From Eimeria necatrix (lineage: Eukaryota > Apicomplexa > Conoidasida > Eucoccidiorida > Eimeriidae): 64,000 nucleotides of DNA. The stretch lies in assembly GCF_000499385.1 (NCBI RefSeq), contig NW_013654970.1, forward strand, positions 101,927 through 165,926, in the 5' to 3' direction. The position numbers and the translations under genes were made by a program. The notes beneath the pieces were generated by a model that was not told the origin of the DNA, searched no databases, and saw only the letters and a program-made list of their open reading frames with translations. Below, in pieces: positions 51,901-62,857 of this stretch (within the stretch, counting starts at the first letter, position 1; each line of letters starts with the position of its first letter).

Positions 51901-54900
51901 CACACTTCGTGCCTGCGATGCTTGTGTTTGTGGGCTTTTTGTTGTTCCTTTCCTTGCTTTTGATTGTGCTGCCCCTCACGTTTCTGTTTCCAGTTGTGCT
52001 TGGATATATATGCTTGCGTTCGTCCGTTACTGTTTCTCGTTGCTGCATTGCTGCGAGGCTTATATTGCTGCAGCTGTCAGTGACCCTGCTCAGAACTTGC
52101 TGCTTGCCCGTGTTTTGGTTTATCTGAAACTCAGGCGACGCTTACCGATGCCTGGAACAAAGAAAAGAGTCAAGTGGATGCTATTAGAGCAATTAAGGAA
52201 CGCATTGACGTCGTCAAGGTAGAGGTTGAAAGGGCAGAAAGAGAGTTTGACCTCAACAGAGCAGCAGAACTTCGATTCGAGACTCTGCCAGATCTTGAGG
52301 TAAACAGCCCTCTTCGTCTTGTTGCATCTGCTTACGGTTCTGCTGCTGAAAGGCAGGCACCAGGAAGCTTGCAATGCTTAGCTTAACAGTGCATGAAAGG
52401 GGGTGTCTGCATGTTATTGTATCATTTTGCGCGTCCTTGCTGCTAATGGTGCTTTGCCTAATTGTTTGAATTTATCAATAAAAAGCGGTTGTTGTTTGGC
52501 GTGGCGGGGTGCTTTTGCAGCGGCAATTGCAAGAGGCGGAGGCGCAGTATAAAGCGGCGCATGCAGAGGGCCGGCGTCTGCTACGAGACGAAGTGACGGC
52601 AGATGATATAGCTGGGGTAGTGGCGGTTTGGACAGGAATCCCACTAACTAGGCTGAAGGAGTCTGAGCGGGAGAAGCTTTTGAACCTTAAGGATCGATTG
52701 CATGAGCGTATTATAGCCCAAGATAAAGCAGTATGTTTCGTATTTGTTGCATCTTTTCGTTGTCTCACTTGTAGTCATCAATTTAGACAAATGCGTTATC
52801 TGGAATCCACTCCGTTTTGAGCATTGTAGAGGCGCAGCGCAGATCGACTTTTTGTTCGTGTATTTTTATGGCGAGCCCATTTTTGCGTTCTTTCTATGCC
52901 TCTAGATACTGCATTATTATTTGCACCAGATTATTACTTTGTTATGCCTCTGGCGTCTGGTGGGAAGAGGGTTTCATGTTGCTTGCCCTTGTGGCGGTGC
53001 TTGCGGTGTTTAGGTTTCTGCGGTGGCGGAGGCCATCCAAAGATCCCGCGCAGGCCTCAACGACCCGAACCGCCCGATTGCTTCTTTGTTCTTCCTGGGC
53101 CCCACTGGCGTTGGCAAGACGGAGCTCTGCAGGGCTCTTGCGGAGGCCCTCTTTGCCTCGGGTGAGTGAAAGACTGCCTTTGCTGCAGGATCACCTTTAA
53201 TAAAATTTGTTGAAACGGGAAAGAGGCAGACACCAGGGACAAAGAAACACAGGCTGAGGCACATCGCCAGTGCGGGCAGACTGCTATGCAGCATGCGAAC
53301 AACAGTAGAGTGCTATTGCAAGGGCGGACCCAAGTCCTGTTGCTGCTACTCTTCTGACTCTGCCCAGCCCCAGCGTCTGCCTCTAAAACCTTCTGAGGGG
53401 CTTCTCAAGTGCTTACTAATGCCTGAGAGGCTTCCTGTAGCCTGGAAGCTTGGGAGTTTGGGTCTTGGGAGTTTGGTGCGCAGGGGATGCTTGCCGGTGT
53501 CATTTGTTGCTGCTGCAGAGGATGCGATTGTGCGGATAAACATGAGCGAGTACATGGAAAGACACAGTGTGTCTCGACTTATTGGGGCTCCGCCTGGCTA
53601 TGTGGGGTTCGAGCAGGGAGGACAGTTGACCGACGCTGTCCGCAAGAAACCGTATTCTGTCATTCTTTTCGATGAGATGTAAGGCTAAGAGCTCCTTAGC
53701 GCAGGCCACCCGTGCCAGGGAACCGTCAGCCAGTTGGTAGAATGGTGACAGTTTTTCTTGTTATTTTACATTTCATGTGTTTATGTTTGTTCACACGCGA
53801 TTCGTGCTGGCAAACAGCTGCGGGGTGCTCATTAGTCACAGGCACAGCACTAGTGGCATGCAGTTTCGAGAAGCAACACACATACGCGTTGCTGCACTTT
53901 CCGTCTTTTCTGAGCCAATGCAAAAGACTTATCATAGTTGCAGTTGCCTGCATGCCACGCTAGGTGTAGCAGACGGGTTCCAAACCTATTTGGATGGTTT
54001 GGGCTGCCTTGTGTGTCTTTGAGTTCAGGGAGAAGGCCCACCCAGAGATATTCAACGTGTTGCTGCAGCTGCTGGACGAAGGCCGACTGGCGGACAGCAA
54101 GGGCAACCTTGTTAATTTCAGGAACTGCGTCGTGATCTTTACTTCAAACATAGGCGCAGATGCTCTCCTTGAAAGCGCTGGGGACCCCTCCAAGAAACAA
54201 GCTGTTGAAAAGTAGGTGTTGAAAGCAGTCTTTCAGGTAGTTGCATGTAGGTAGGAAGGTGGGGCTGTACTCCAATACATTTGTTCTACGTTGCTTTGTC
54301 ATGTGAAGGCAGAACCTAGAATATAGGGGGTTTATATATAGAGTGCACTTTTGAGGACTTAACCATGTCTGTCTGCCTTTGTTTACTTGATGTGTTTGCA
54401 TTGCTGTTGATATTGCATCTGCTCGGGTGCGCTTACACCCGGCGCGTTTTGCTAATTTGCCGAAGATGGAAAAACATTTGCCTCCGTTGCGAGGCAGCGC
54501 AGGCCGAGGCAGTCTTTTGTACCCCTCGAGAGCCTATGGCGCAGCAAAGGCGAATCTGAGGCCATTGGCGACGCGCTCTTTGTTTGTGTTTGTCCAGTCA
54601 TGTCTGTGGCTATACGGGAAGGGAATGGTTTGAGGGGTTACCAGTGCCCCCTGTGGATTAGGGGCGGGTCTTGGGGCTTTTGCGCTGCTGCCGTTTGCCC
54701 GCAGGAAAGTCATGCAGACAGTGCGTGACACTTTACGGCCAGAGTTTTACAACCGCATCGATGAGTTTGTTGTATTTGACGCCCTCAACAAACAACGTAG
54801 GCAAAATATAGAACTCATAAAGGCAAATGTTTGTGCGTGTGGAAGCATGCTTTCACGTCTTAACGTGCTTATACAAATACGTGCTTTCAAAGCAGAATGC

Positions 54901-55974
54901 TTGCTAGGTTTATACATACATATATAGGCGTACATTCACCTGCGTGTAGTTGTGCACCACTTATATAAACATTCAGTGAGCTGAGCGGAGATCCTTGGGG
55001 TTGCTGTGCCTCACTTTGCAGAAATCAAGGAGGTAGTACGGTTGGAGATGGAGCGTGTAGCGGATCGCTTGTTGGAGAAGAAGATCAAGCTTAAAGTGGA
55101 CGAGTCGGCCCTGGTTCATCTCGCAGACACAGGGTAAGCTGCATCTGTGTGGGATTCCGTTGAGCCTCTGCACACGTTTTGGCTTTTGGTGTTTCTTTGC
55201 ATGCGGCTGAAGATGGACAGCTCTAAGGAAAACCGCCTTTTGCTGCCCCCCGCTATCATGCATATGTGAACTGCTCATCTGCGGCAGGTGCAGAACTGTA
55301 TGCGCTTGCATGCGTGCGCATACGTGGCATGTGAAGCCACCCGTGGATTGGGCTTTGTTGGTGTTTCTCGTTTCTTTGCTTCCGATTCTGTGTGTCCACC
55401 TTTTTTTCACTGCCTTTGCGAGTGTGTGAGCCTATGTGTCCGTCTTTGGCTTATTGTTCGGGACTTTGTGTTTTGTTTGCTTTCGCTGACAGTGTAGGCT
55501 GATAGGTACATCAGTCTTTGGCTTCTTGTGCTTACTTTGGCTGTGGCCGCGTCTTTCTCGCCCTTGCTTTGGCTGCATCTGTGTCAGTTGCTTCTACTTT
55601 TGCTGCTCAGGTACGACCCCGCGTACGGGGCTCGCCCGTTGAAACGCCTGATTCAAAGGCTGGTGGAAACGCGCATAGCGCAGCTGCTGCTGCAGGGCAG
55701 CCTGCAGGAGCTGGACACTGTGACAGTCAAGAGTGAGAACAACACTCTTCTCTTTTCCGTTTCCAGCGCTGCCACGGGGGAGACCACGGACTACCCAGCT
55801 TCCCCTGCATCCCCGCCGGCATCTCCCAGCAGCGCAGCAACGGAGCAGCAGGCAACCCCGGCAGCGCCTCCCGCAGCAGCAGCACAAGTGCCGGCAGCAG
55901 CACCAGAGAATGCTGCTGCCACTGACGTGCGGGCCCAAGTGGTCACGGAGGAACCGCTGGTCCCAACTGCATGA
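47583..55974 (+). CDS. clpB: ClpB-type AAA+ disaggregase with apicoplast-like leader, 17 exons
   Basis: Ring-shaped ATPase that threads aggregated proteins. Exons: 47583-47727, 48209-48586, 48734-48936, 49143-49307, 49613-49886, 50105-50265, 50611-50721, 51035-51168, 51550-51784, 52135-52299, 52521-52730, 53014-53161, 53519-53678, 54029-54211, 54705-54796, 55022-55133, 55611-55974. All phases agree; 1,079 residues. Residues 1-33 are a signal peptide ([18 protein letters not shown]); a Ser/Arg-rich stretch follows, so a bipartite apicoplast leader is likely, as for apicomplexan ClpB1. The Clp N-domain spans about 170-295 ([21 protein letters not shown]). Walker A1 GDPGVGKT is at 347-354, pore loop KYRG at 391-394 and FIDEIH near 418. 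The coiled M-domain spans about 550-640. Walker A2 GPTGVGKT is at 756-763, pore loop GYVG at 803-806 and FDEMEKAHPE near 826. The D2 small domain ends near 1000 ([15 protein letters not shown]), then comes an Ala/Pro/Gln tail of about 70 residues. All catalytic motifs are intact. Confidence 0.96.
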
Positions 55975-56769
55975 TGGGTAGTGGCAGTGCCGTGACGAGC
56001 GACGCAAACCGTGGCTAGCGAGCTTTGGCTGAGTGGCTGGCCAGCTTTTCCGAGTTGGCACTGTGAGCAGCTAGCTGCTGCAGCTGCTGCAGCTGCTGCT
56101 GCTTGAAGAAAGTGTCGGTCCAGGTTCAGTGCCGCGTGCGCAGCAAAGGCTCCCAGGAAGTTTGCCTGGGCCCCGCAGCAGCGACGCCGAGGCCAAAAAT
56201 ACCACAAATACCATATGAGGGACAAAGAAACCATTTCGTGAACGCGAATGGGCCAAGGGCAGCAGGGAAGTTTGTCCCAGCCTCTTCCTCCTCTCTGAAC
56301 TTTTCTTCGTTTAATTGACCCGCAAAATTCAGAAACGAACACTCGATCTTAATGCTGCACACTTCGATAAAAACATATTGTTCACTTTGTGGCGCACAAA
56401 CACAGTTTAGTGTAGCCAAAGAAACAGCCAAATTCAAAAAGAACAGACACAGAATGGATTCAATTCGAAACTGCCAACACAACGCCACGGCGAGCCCGCG
56501 CCTCCCAAGATCTTCACTGCGGGCATTTGCTGCTGTGCAGCCACCAGCTATTTTCAGCTTTTGGCAGCATCTTGGCAGCACTTCTTTTGCAAATACACAA
56601 TGTCAGCTGGCTGCAGCATCTGCTGCTGAGCGCGTGCTCGCGGTTGCTGCTGCCGCTGCAGCAGACGAGCCGACAAGCAGCAGCAGCCGCACTTGCAGCA
56701 GCTGCTTCGCTGCTGCATCGCCGCTGCAGCAGCGCGGCTGGCAATAATGCGCCGCAGTGCAGCAGCTGC
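55975..56769. other. Convergent 3' region between clpB and the MBL hydrolase gene
   Basis: Both flanking genes end here. Short CTG runs occur at about 56080-56103 and 56600-56790. Long open frames on both strands across 56126-56581 are not supported by any domain or by triplet-run polarity. It most likely holds the two 3' untranslated regions. Confidence 0.5.
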
Positions 56770-57900
56770 TCAGCTGCTGCTGCAGCAAGGCGGCGTTTCA
56801 ACAGCCGACCCGCGGAAGCTGAGGTAGAGCCCGTCATGGGCCAGGCGGACTTCTTGAATGTTGCTGTCAGTTCCCTTCAGCTGTCTGTACACCTGCCGAT
56901 GAGCTGCCAGCCACTGCTGCAGCCTTTCATTCGTCATTTTGTGTTCTAAGCAGCAGTCCATTCCCACAAACAGCAAACGCCGCGGCTGCAGCAGCACGCC
57001 CAAGTCCAGTGCCTCTTGCAGGCAGAAGTGCGCTGCGTGCGGCCGCTCCCCGATGGCATCCAGAATCAGCACCTGCGCAGCAGCAGCAACAACAGCAAAT
57101 GCAGCAGCAACAGCAAGTGCAGCAGCAGCAGCAGCAACTGCAGCAGCTGCGACCCCGCAAGCACAAGCAGCAGCAGCAACACCACCGCCACCGCCCGCGT
57201 CGCCGTCAGCACCACCAGCTCCCGCGGCACAGCCACCGCAGCAACAACGCCCGCAGCAGCAGGAGCAACAGCAGCAGCAGCAGCAACAGCCGCAGCCGCA
57301 GCAGCAGCAGCAGCACCTCGGGCTTCGGCAGCTGCAGCAGCCGCTCGAGGACCACGGGGGGCACAGCAGTCACGTCCGACAGCAGCAAAAAGGGCTCCAG
57401 TCCCAAAGCCACAAGTCCCAAACAAACATAAGAGCCCCCGTGGTAGATGGGGAAGGAAAAGATGGGCGTTTGCAAGCCTGCGCACCCCACACGCCAAATA
57501 ACTCCATCCTGCTGCTGCAGCAGCAGCTGCTGCTGCTGCTGTAGCTGCTGCTGTAGCTGCTGCTGTAGCTGCTGCTGTAGCTGCAGCTGCTGCCGCTGCG
57601 GCTGCTGCTGCTGTAGCTGCAGCTGCTGCTGCTGTAGCTGCTGCTGCTGTGGCTGCAGCTGCTGCTGCTGTAGCTGCTGCTGCTGTGGCTGCAGCTGCTG
57701 CTGCTGTAGATGCTGCTGTAGCTGCCGCTGCAGTTGCTGCAGCAGCAGCTGCTGCTGGTGTAGTTGCTGCTGCAGTCATTGCAGCAGCAGCTGAAGCAGC
57801 AGCTACTGCTGCTGCGCTTAAGGCGTGCTGCTTTTCCTTACCAGGGACTCGCAGCCTCGTGAAACCCCAAGAGTCAATCGGCTCGATCTTGAGTTGAACA

Positions 57901-57947
<47 letters not shown>

Positions 57948-58214
57948 GTCTGCTGGCCTTGCTGGGGGTGCCGCAGCCGCAGCAGCTGCTGCCAGACGGG
58001 GAATGCCTTGAGTTGCTGCAGCTTCTTTCAGAGTCTCCCCTGCAGCTTTCGCAACAGCAGCAGCAGCAGCCGCTGCAGCAGCAGCTGCAGCAGCAGGCAG
58101 CACAGTGTCATTAAGGATACGGAAATCAATGCATGCAACTTTGCGCCTCAGCAGCAGCCGGCCTTTGTTTGTGACGGCGAACTCTCCGTCTTCAGTCCTG
58201 CTGACAATGCCTTC

Positions 58215-58259
<45 letters not shown>

Positions 58260-58406
58260 GGAGGCGCTGCTGCTGCTGCTGCAGCGCTCCAAGAACGGCC
58301 GCAGCAGGTAAGAATAACTGCGAGAGATGGAAGCAAAAGTGCGGGCCCCCATGAAGCAGCAAAGCCAGTTTTTGGGGGCGTACCAGCGGCAGTCTTGGCG
58401 GTCCTG

Positions 58407-58439
<33 letters not shown>

Positions 58440-58594
58440 TGCGGGCCCCGCTGCTGCTGCTGCTGCTGCTGCCACCGCCGGCGGACACGCAAACGTGGGC
58501 CTGTCAAATGGCTGCAGATCTCTCAGATCGTCGAGGCCCCCAATGGCGTCCATGTGGTCATGAGTCAAGAACACCGCGTCTACGCAGCTCAGCT

Positions 58595-58638
<44 letters not shown>

Positions 58639-58926
58639 CTCATCAGCTGCAGCGGCTGCCGCGATCGCCTCGCTGGCAGCAGCAGCGGCAGCAGCAACAG
58701 CAGCAACTATCGTACGCACGTCCTCAACACATCTGCAGAGCATCCCGACAGCCAAGTGCAGCTACAAATGCTCCCGGTGCTGCTACACGCGCAGCAGCAG
58801 CAGCAGCAGCAGCAGCGGCAGCAGCAGCAGCAGCAGACTAGAGCACCTCCCTTATACAGGGTGCGCTTTCAACAGCAGCAACAGCAGCAGCAACCCAGAG
58901 TGCCTGCCTTCTACAGAGTGCGCTTC

Positions 58927-58970
<44 letters not shown>

Positions 58971-59001
58971 GAGCGATCCTCCCCTCTACAGGGTGCGCTA
59001 C

Positions 59002-59041
<40 letters not shown>

Positions 59042-59259
59042 GCGCACCGTACATTGAATGCGCAGCCGAAAGCGACGAGGGAGTCCCTGAGAGTCTTGCC
59101 GCAGTCTATCAGCAGCTGCTGCCCCTCCAGCTGCAGCAGCAGCGAAATGTTTCTTCTTTTGTTGGGCCCTTCGGGAAGCAGCAAAGCCCGCAGGCAGGTG
59201 GCGCATGCAGCATTTCGGGAGTCGCGAGCAGCAACTTCCAGCGCGCGGCCTTCCAGGCC

Positions 59260-59304
<45 letters not shown>

Positions 59305-59597
59305 GGGTTCTGCTGCTGCTGCTGCTGCGGGGGCGGCCGCGCCGCACAAGGCGCTGCCGCCGTCGCTGGCGAGGGCTCCCTGCTCCGCCTGCTGCTCCTG
59401 CTGCCGCTGCTGCTGCTGCTGCTGCTGCTTCAGGTGCTGCCGGTAGAGAACCGCTTGCTGCTGCAGCTGCTGCAGCGGCGGCAGCGGGGCTGCACGCCGG
59501 GCCACAAGGTGGTAAGGGTGGGAGGGGTCGGAAAGAGAAAGAATATGATTTAGTTGAGGGATGGAAGCAGAACCCCCGGAGCCAAGAAACAGGACCC

Positions 59598-59644
<47 letters not shown>

Positions 59645-59769
59645 GCGACTTCAGCGGCGTCGGTGCTGCTGCTGCTGCTGCTGCCGCTCCCGCTGCGGCA
59701 CATGCTGCTGCAAATGTCCTCGAAGAGAGGCGACACAGCTGCGACGCGGTCCCGCACTGACTGCGCCAT
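56770..59769 (-). CDS. Metallo-beta-lactamase-fold hydrolase (PhnP-like family), four exons
   Basis: Exons in coding order: 59769-59053, 58592-57842, 57477-57317, 57072-56770. Phases agree; 643 residues. The fold begins at VLFLGSGGSASIPQ, followed by a Cys-containing loop (RNAACATC) and NISLLLQLEGQQLLIDCGKT. The metal site is THDHMDAIGGLDDLRD (His250, His252, Asp254), then PIYHGG (His502), LLLSDV (Asp524) and LDAIGERPHAAHF (His555, His558). These are the blocks of the eukaryotic PhnP-like metal-dependent hydrolases, which act on phosphodiester-type substrates. The substrate here is unknown. Family members are usually near 300 residues, so about half of this protein is inserted poly-Ala, poly-Gln and poly-Ser between conserved blocks. 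The ATG at 59769 follows an untranslated triplet run; the frame is open upstream but without a better ATG. The gene is convergent with clpB and divergent from the coiled-coil gene. Confidence 0.82.
57073..57316 (-). repeat. CAG/CTG-rich intron 3 of the MBL gene
   Basis: Interrupted triplet runs fill most of this 244-bp intron. On the coding strand they read mainly CTG, the reverse of the exonic runs. Splice sites are GAG|GTGCTG and GCGCAG, joining LLQLPKPE to VLILDAI in phase 0. Confidence 0.7.
57478..57841 (-). repeat. Higher-order triplet repeat filling intron 2 of the MBL gene
   Basis: Plus-strand 57541-57590 is a 12-bp unit, GTAGCTGCTGCT, repeated about four times. About 57600-57720 turns into a 15-bp variant and a roughly 36-bp composite unit with GTAG and GTGG interruptions. 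The coding-strand frame of exon 2 stays open through the whole intron as an Ala/Thr-rich string, so retention would not stop translation, but would put the PIYHGG exon out of frame. Confidence 0.75.
58593..59052 (-). repeat. Intron 1 of the MBL gene: tandem 60-75 bp units with triplet runs
   Basis: Three diverged units at about 58850, 58908 and 58982 each carry a core like CTACAGGGTGCGCT (plus strand) followed by CAACAGCAG runs of varying length. A fourth related core at 59048-59068 overlaps the real exon 1 donor. Other CAG runs (plus strand) fill 58593-58640 and 58677-58840. Confidence 0.75.
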
Positions 59770-59788
59770 CTTCTTTAACCGCAGAAGG

Positions 59789-59830
<42 letters not shown>

Positions 59831-60783
59831 CCCTCGTGCTGCAGACGCCGGCGGCACCTGTGCTGCAGCACCAATTCGTAAATTTAGTTTTCGCCTTCCG
59901 GAGCATGCGCTTGTGGCGTGTGGGGAGCAATGCTCGCGCAGCATCAGCCGCAGGTGCAGCAGCAGCAGCTGCAGCAGCAGCAGCAGCACCTGCTGCTGCT
60001 ACTGCCGGGCAGCAGCCTAGTTGTGCTAATCCGCGGGTGTCTTTTACTGTTTCAATGAAGAAGAAAAGCGCGAAAATTGAAATAATTGATTAATTAGAAG
60101 GACCTAGGATAATTTCTTAGTGGCTGCTGCTGCTGCTCCGCAGCACCGAGAAGGCTCCGATACATCGCTGCTGCTGCTGCTGCTGCTGCTGGTCTTGCTG
60201 CTGCTGTTAGTGCTGCAAGCCACACCGCAGCGCGCCTGCATGCGAGTCGCACTGTTCTTTGCTTTGTTTTGTTTGGAAATAATCCTGAAGCCTGCAGCTG
60301 CTGGGGCCAGGGAGGCAGCAGCCCCAACGCCGCTGGCGTTGCTGTGAGCCGCCGCAAGACCAGCCGCAGCAGACAGCAGCTTGCTGCTCTGTCTGCAGCA
60401 CTTTTTGCATTTCAAGTCTCATCTGCATGTAGCTTTACCTCAATTGCAGCGAGAGAGGCCGCTGGAGGCGCAGCTGCTGCAGCAGCTGCCCAGCACTGAC
60501 AGAGCGCAGCAGCAGCCGCCGAAGCCGCAGCAGCAGCAGCGGCAGGGGCCCCCCAAATTCATTGAATTTAAAGGCCCCAGGGGGCCCCAAATGACTTTTT
60601 AACAAATGTGCAAACAACTGCAGCATGAGTCTGGCCAGACAAGCAGCAGCTGAGGCCCCAGAGCGAAGCAGCAAGCTGCGCGTGTAGCTGCGAGGCGGGT
60701 CAGGTGCACACGCAGCAGAAGCAGCAGCAAAAGCAGGATCAGCCGCAGCAGCAGCAGCAGCTGCCGCACAGGGACCAAAAGCA

Positions 60784-60825
<42 letters not shown>

Positions 60826-60839
60826 CGTGTCTTCACAAA
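59770..60839. other. Divergent promoter region rich in triplet runs
   Basis: Both flanking genes read away from this stretch. Triplet runs lie at 59787-59828, 59950-59998, 60121-60200, 60520-60545, 60705-60760 and 60780-60825. An AT-rich island at 60050-60115 is the only clearly different sequence and is a candidate core promoter area. Overlapping poly-residue frames on both strands are repeat artefacts. Confidence 0.45.
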
Positions 60840-61114
60840 ATGGAGCTGCACACCAAGAGCTCCGCAGTGCCCCTCGAGGCAGCAGATAAGCTCAAGGCGG
60901 CGCCTCCGCTGCTTTCCACTCCGCACAAGTCCCCGAACGAGGTATGATTGGCAGCAGCAGCAACTGCAGCAGCAGCAGCAGCTGCTGCTGCTGCTGCTGC
61001 AGCCCTGCAGCAGCTGCTGCTGCAGTCGCTGCATCTGTCCCTGCCGCTGTTTCCAAATCGCTTCTGCTGCGTGTCTTTGCTCACCGCGCGTATCTATACA
61101 CAGGCGTGTGCCAC

Positions 61115-61154
<40 letters not shown>

Positions 61155-61356
61155 AGCCGCTGACTGCTGCGCTGCAGGAGCTGCAGCGGGAGCTGCTGGG
61201 GGTGGTGAAGAGCAACAGAGACCTCTCGGACTGTCTTTGCTGCACTCGGCAGCGGCTGAGAGCAGCAGAAGAGAGCCGCATGCAATTAGCAGCAGATTTG
61301 CGGTGTCTGTACACCCGGCTGAGCTCCACTGTGGCGGCCTTCGACGCCAAGCACAA

Positions 61357-61389
<33 letters not shown>

Positions 61390-61972
61390 CAGCTGCAGCA
61401 ACAAAGCTGCTGTCGAGCAGCTGCTGGACCTCGCAGACTTCCTCCACCTCAAGCTGCAGCTGCTGCTGCACAACCACCTCACCCACGACCAGCAGGGGGG
61501 CCCCCCAGAGGGGCCCCCGCAGCAGCAGGGGCCCCTGCAGCAGCAGGGGCCCCTGCAGCAGCAGGGGCCCCTGCAGCAGCAGGGGCCCCCGCAGCAGCAG
61601 GGGGCCCCGCAGCAGCAGGGGCCCCATCTGCAGCAGGGGCCCCTCTCTCCGATGAGTCCTGCGCAGCTCCAGGCACACAGCCACCCGCTGCAGCAGCAGC
61701 AGCAGCAGCAGCATTACCAGCAGCAGGAGGAGGAGCAGCGGCAGCAGCAGCAGCAGCTGCTGCTGCAGCAGCAGCAGCGCTACGACGAAGTACTGAAGGA
61801 AAACGAGCGGCTGCAGCAGCACAATCTTTACCTAGTCCAGCAGCTGGAGAGCTTCCAGCGGCAGCAGCAGCAGCAGCAGCAGCAACAGCTGCAGCAGCAG
61901 CAACAGCAGCAGCTACAGCTACAGTCTCTGCATGAAGGCCCGCACAAACCCGTAGCCGAGCCCCATACGTCC

Positions 61973-62017
<45 letters not shown>

Positions 62018-62121
62018 GCAGCAATGTCCAGCTCTTCTGCTCCCTCTCTTGCTGCTCCGTCCCTTTGCTGGGGCCCCTCGGCGTCTGCAACATTTGATGA
62101 ATCGAAAGTCCCGCAGCGGAT

Positions 62122-62159
<38 letters not shown>

Positions 62160-62361
62160 TGCAGCAGCAGCAGCTGCTGCAGCAGCAGCAGCTGAGGCGC
62201 AGGAGCTCGGGAGAACTGCAGAATCGAGGAGAGTGGGTTGCGGGAGGCAGCAGCAGCAGCAGCACTTTGCCAGAGACTGCAGCAGATGCAGCACCAGCAG
62301 CAGCAAAAGTTCCACAAAGCTCGTGGCCTCCTCCGCAGCAGCTGCAGCAGCCGGAAGAGCT

Positions 62362-62397
<36 letters not shown>

Positions 62398-62476
62398 GGA
62401 AGCAGCAGCAGCAGCAGCAGAGCCAATCGAAGCAATCGCGTCTCCCTCCTCCTCCTTAGACACAAGCCGCAGGTAG
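60840..62476 (+). CDS. Gln-rich coiled-coil protein of unknown function, at least two exons
   Basis: Exon 1, 60840-60941, starts at an ATG directly after a CAG run and reads MELHTKSSAVPLEAADK to KSPNE. The donor GAG|GTATGA and acceptor CTGCTCAG are both phase 0, joining to exon 2 at 61157 (PLTAALQELQRELLG). Ordered parts are coiled coil: residues about 35-125 (LRAAEESRMQLAADLR, EQLLDLADFLHLKLQLLL) and a second segment near 61770-61860 (YDEVLKENERLQQHN). The rest is Gln and Ala homopolymer and a QQQGPL hexapeptide repeat. At 62474 the frame reaches CGCAG|GTAGGC, a good donor just before the stop, so a further 3' exon is possible; one candidate acceptor precedes the CAG run at 62706. No family is recognised. 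Leu-rich and Cys-rich frames in the intron are repeat artefacts. Confidence 0.55.
61505..61650 (+). repeat. 18-bp tandem repeat encoding QQQGPL
   Basis: About seven copies of an 18-bp unit that joins a CAG run to a GGGGCCCC palindrome, inside exon 2 of the coiled-coil gene. The repeat keeps the reading frame, giving QQQGPL with Pro/Ala/His variants. Confidence 0.9.
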
Positions 62477-62704
62477 GCCTTATCTAGCTTTCTGCTGCTG
62501 CTGCTTCTGTGGCTGCTGCAAGTACTACTGCTGCTGCTGCTGCATCTGCTGCTGCTGCAAGTGCTGCTGCTGCTGCTGCTGCTGCTGCTAGCTTTTGAAG
62601 GCCTCTACTCAGCGCGCGTTGTCTGCATGTGCTGCTGCTGCTGCTGCTGCTGTTTACTAGTTGTTCGTCTTACGGCTCTAGCCTTTCTTCCTACCGGTCC
62701 CCCT

Positions 62705-62747
<43 letters not shown>

Positions 62748-62857
62748 CCGCAACCGGCGGCCCTCTTTCGTGCCCTGCATTTCAACAGCAAAGGCAGGAG
62801 CTGGCTCCTGGATGGGCGGCCACAAAGACCCTTCAGAGTATCCTGTGGGAAACTGAC
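62477..62857 (+). other. 3' flank of the coiled-coil gene with triplet runs
   Basis: CTG runs at 62492-62505, 62527-62590 and 62629-62652, then a CAG run at 62705-62747. The sequence at 62748-62850 looks less repetitive and is open in several frames (e.g. APGWAATKTLQSILWETD), so it could be a last exon of the coiled-coil gene. I cannot decide. Confidence 0.35.

Noticed and set aside
58406..59553. Long plus-strand frames of Leu, Ser, Cys or Gln runs
   Set aside because: They are the antisense reading of triplet runs in the MBL gene; conserved motifs are all on the minus strand.
61479..62465. 328-codon minus-strand Ala-rich frame
   Set aside because: Antisense of the CAG runs in the coiled-coil gene; the ordered coiled-coil blocks are on the plus strand.
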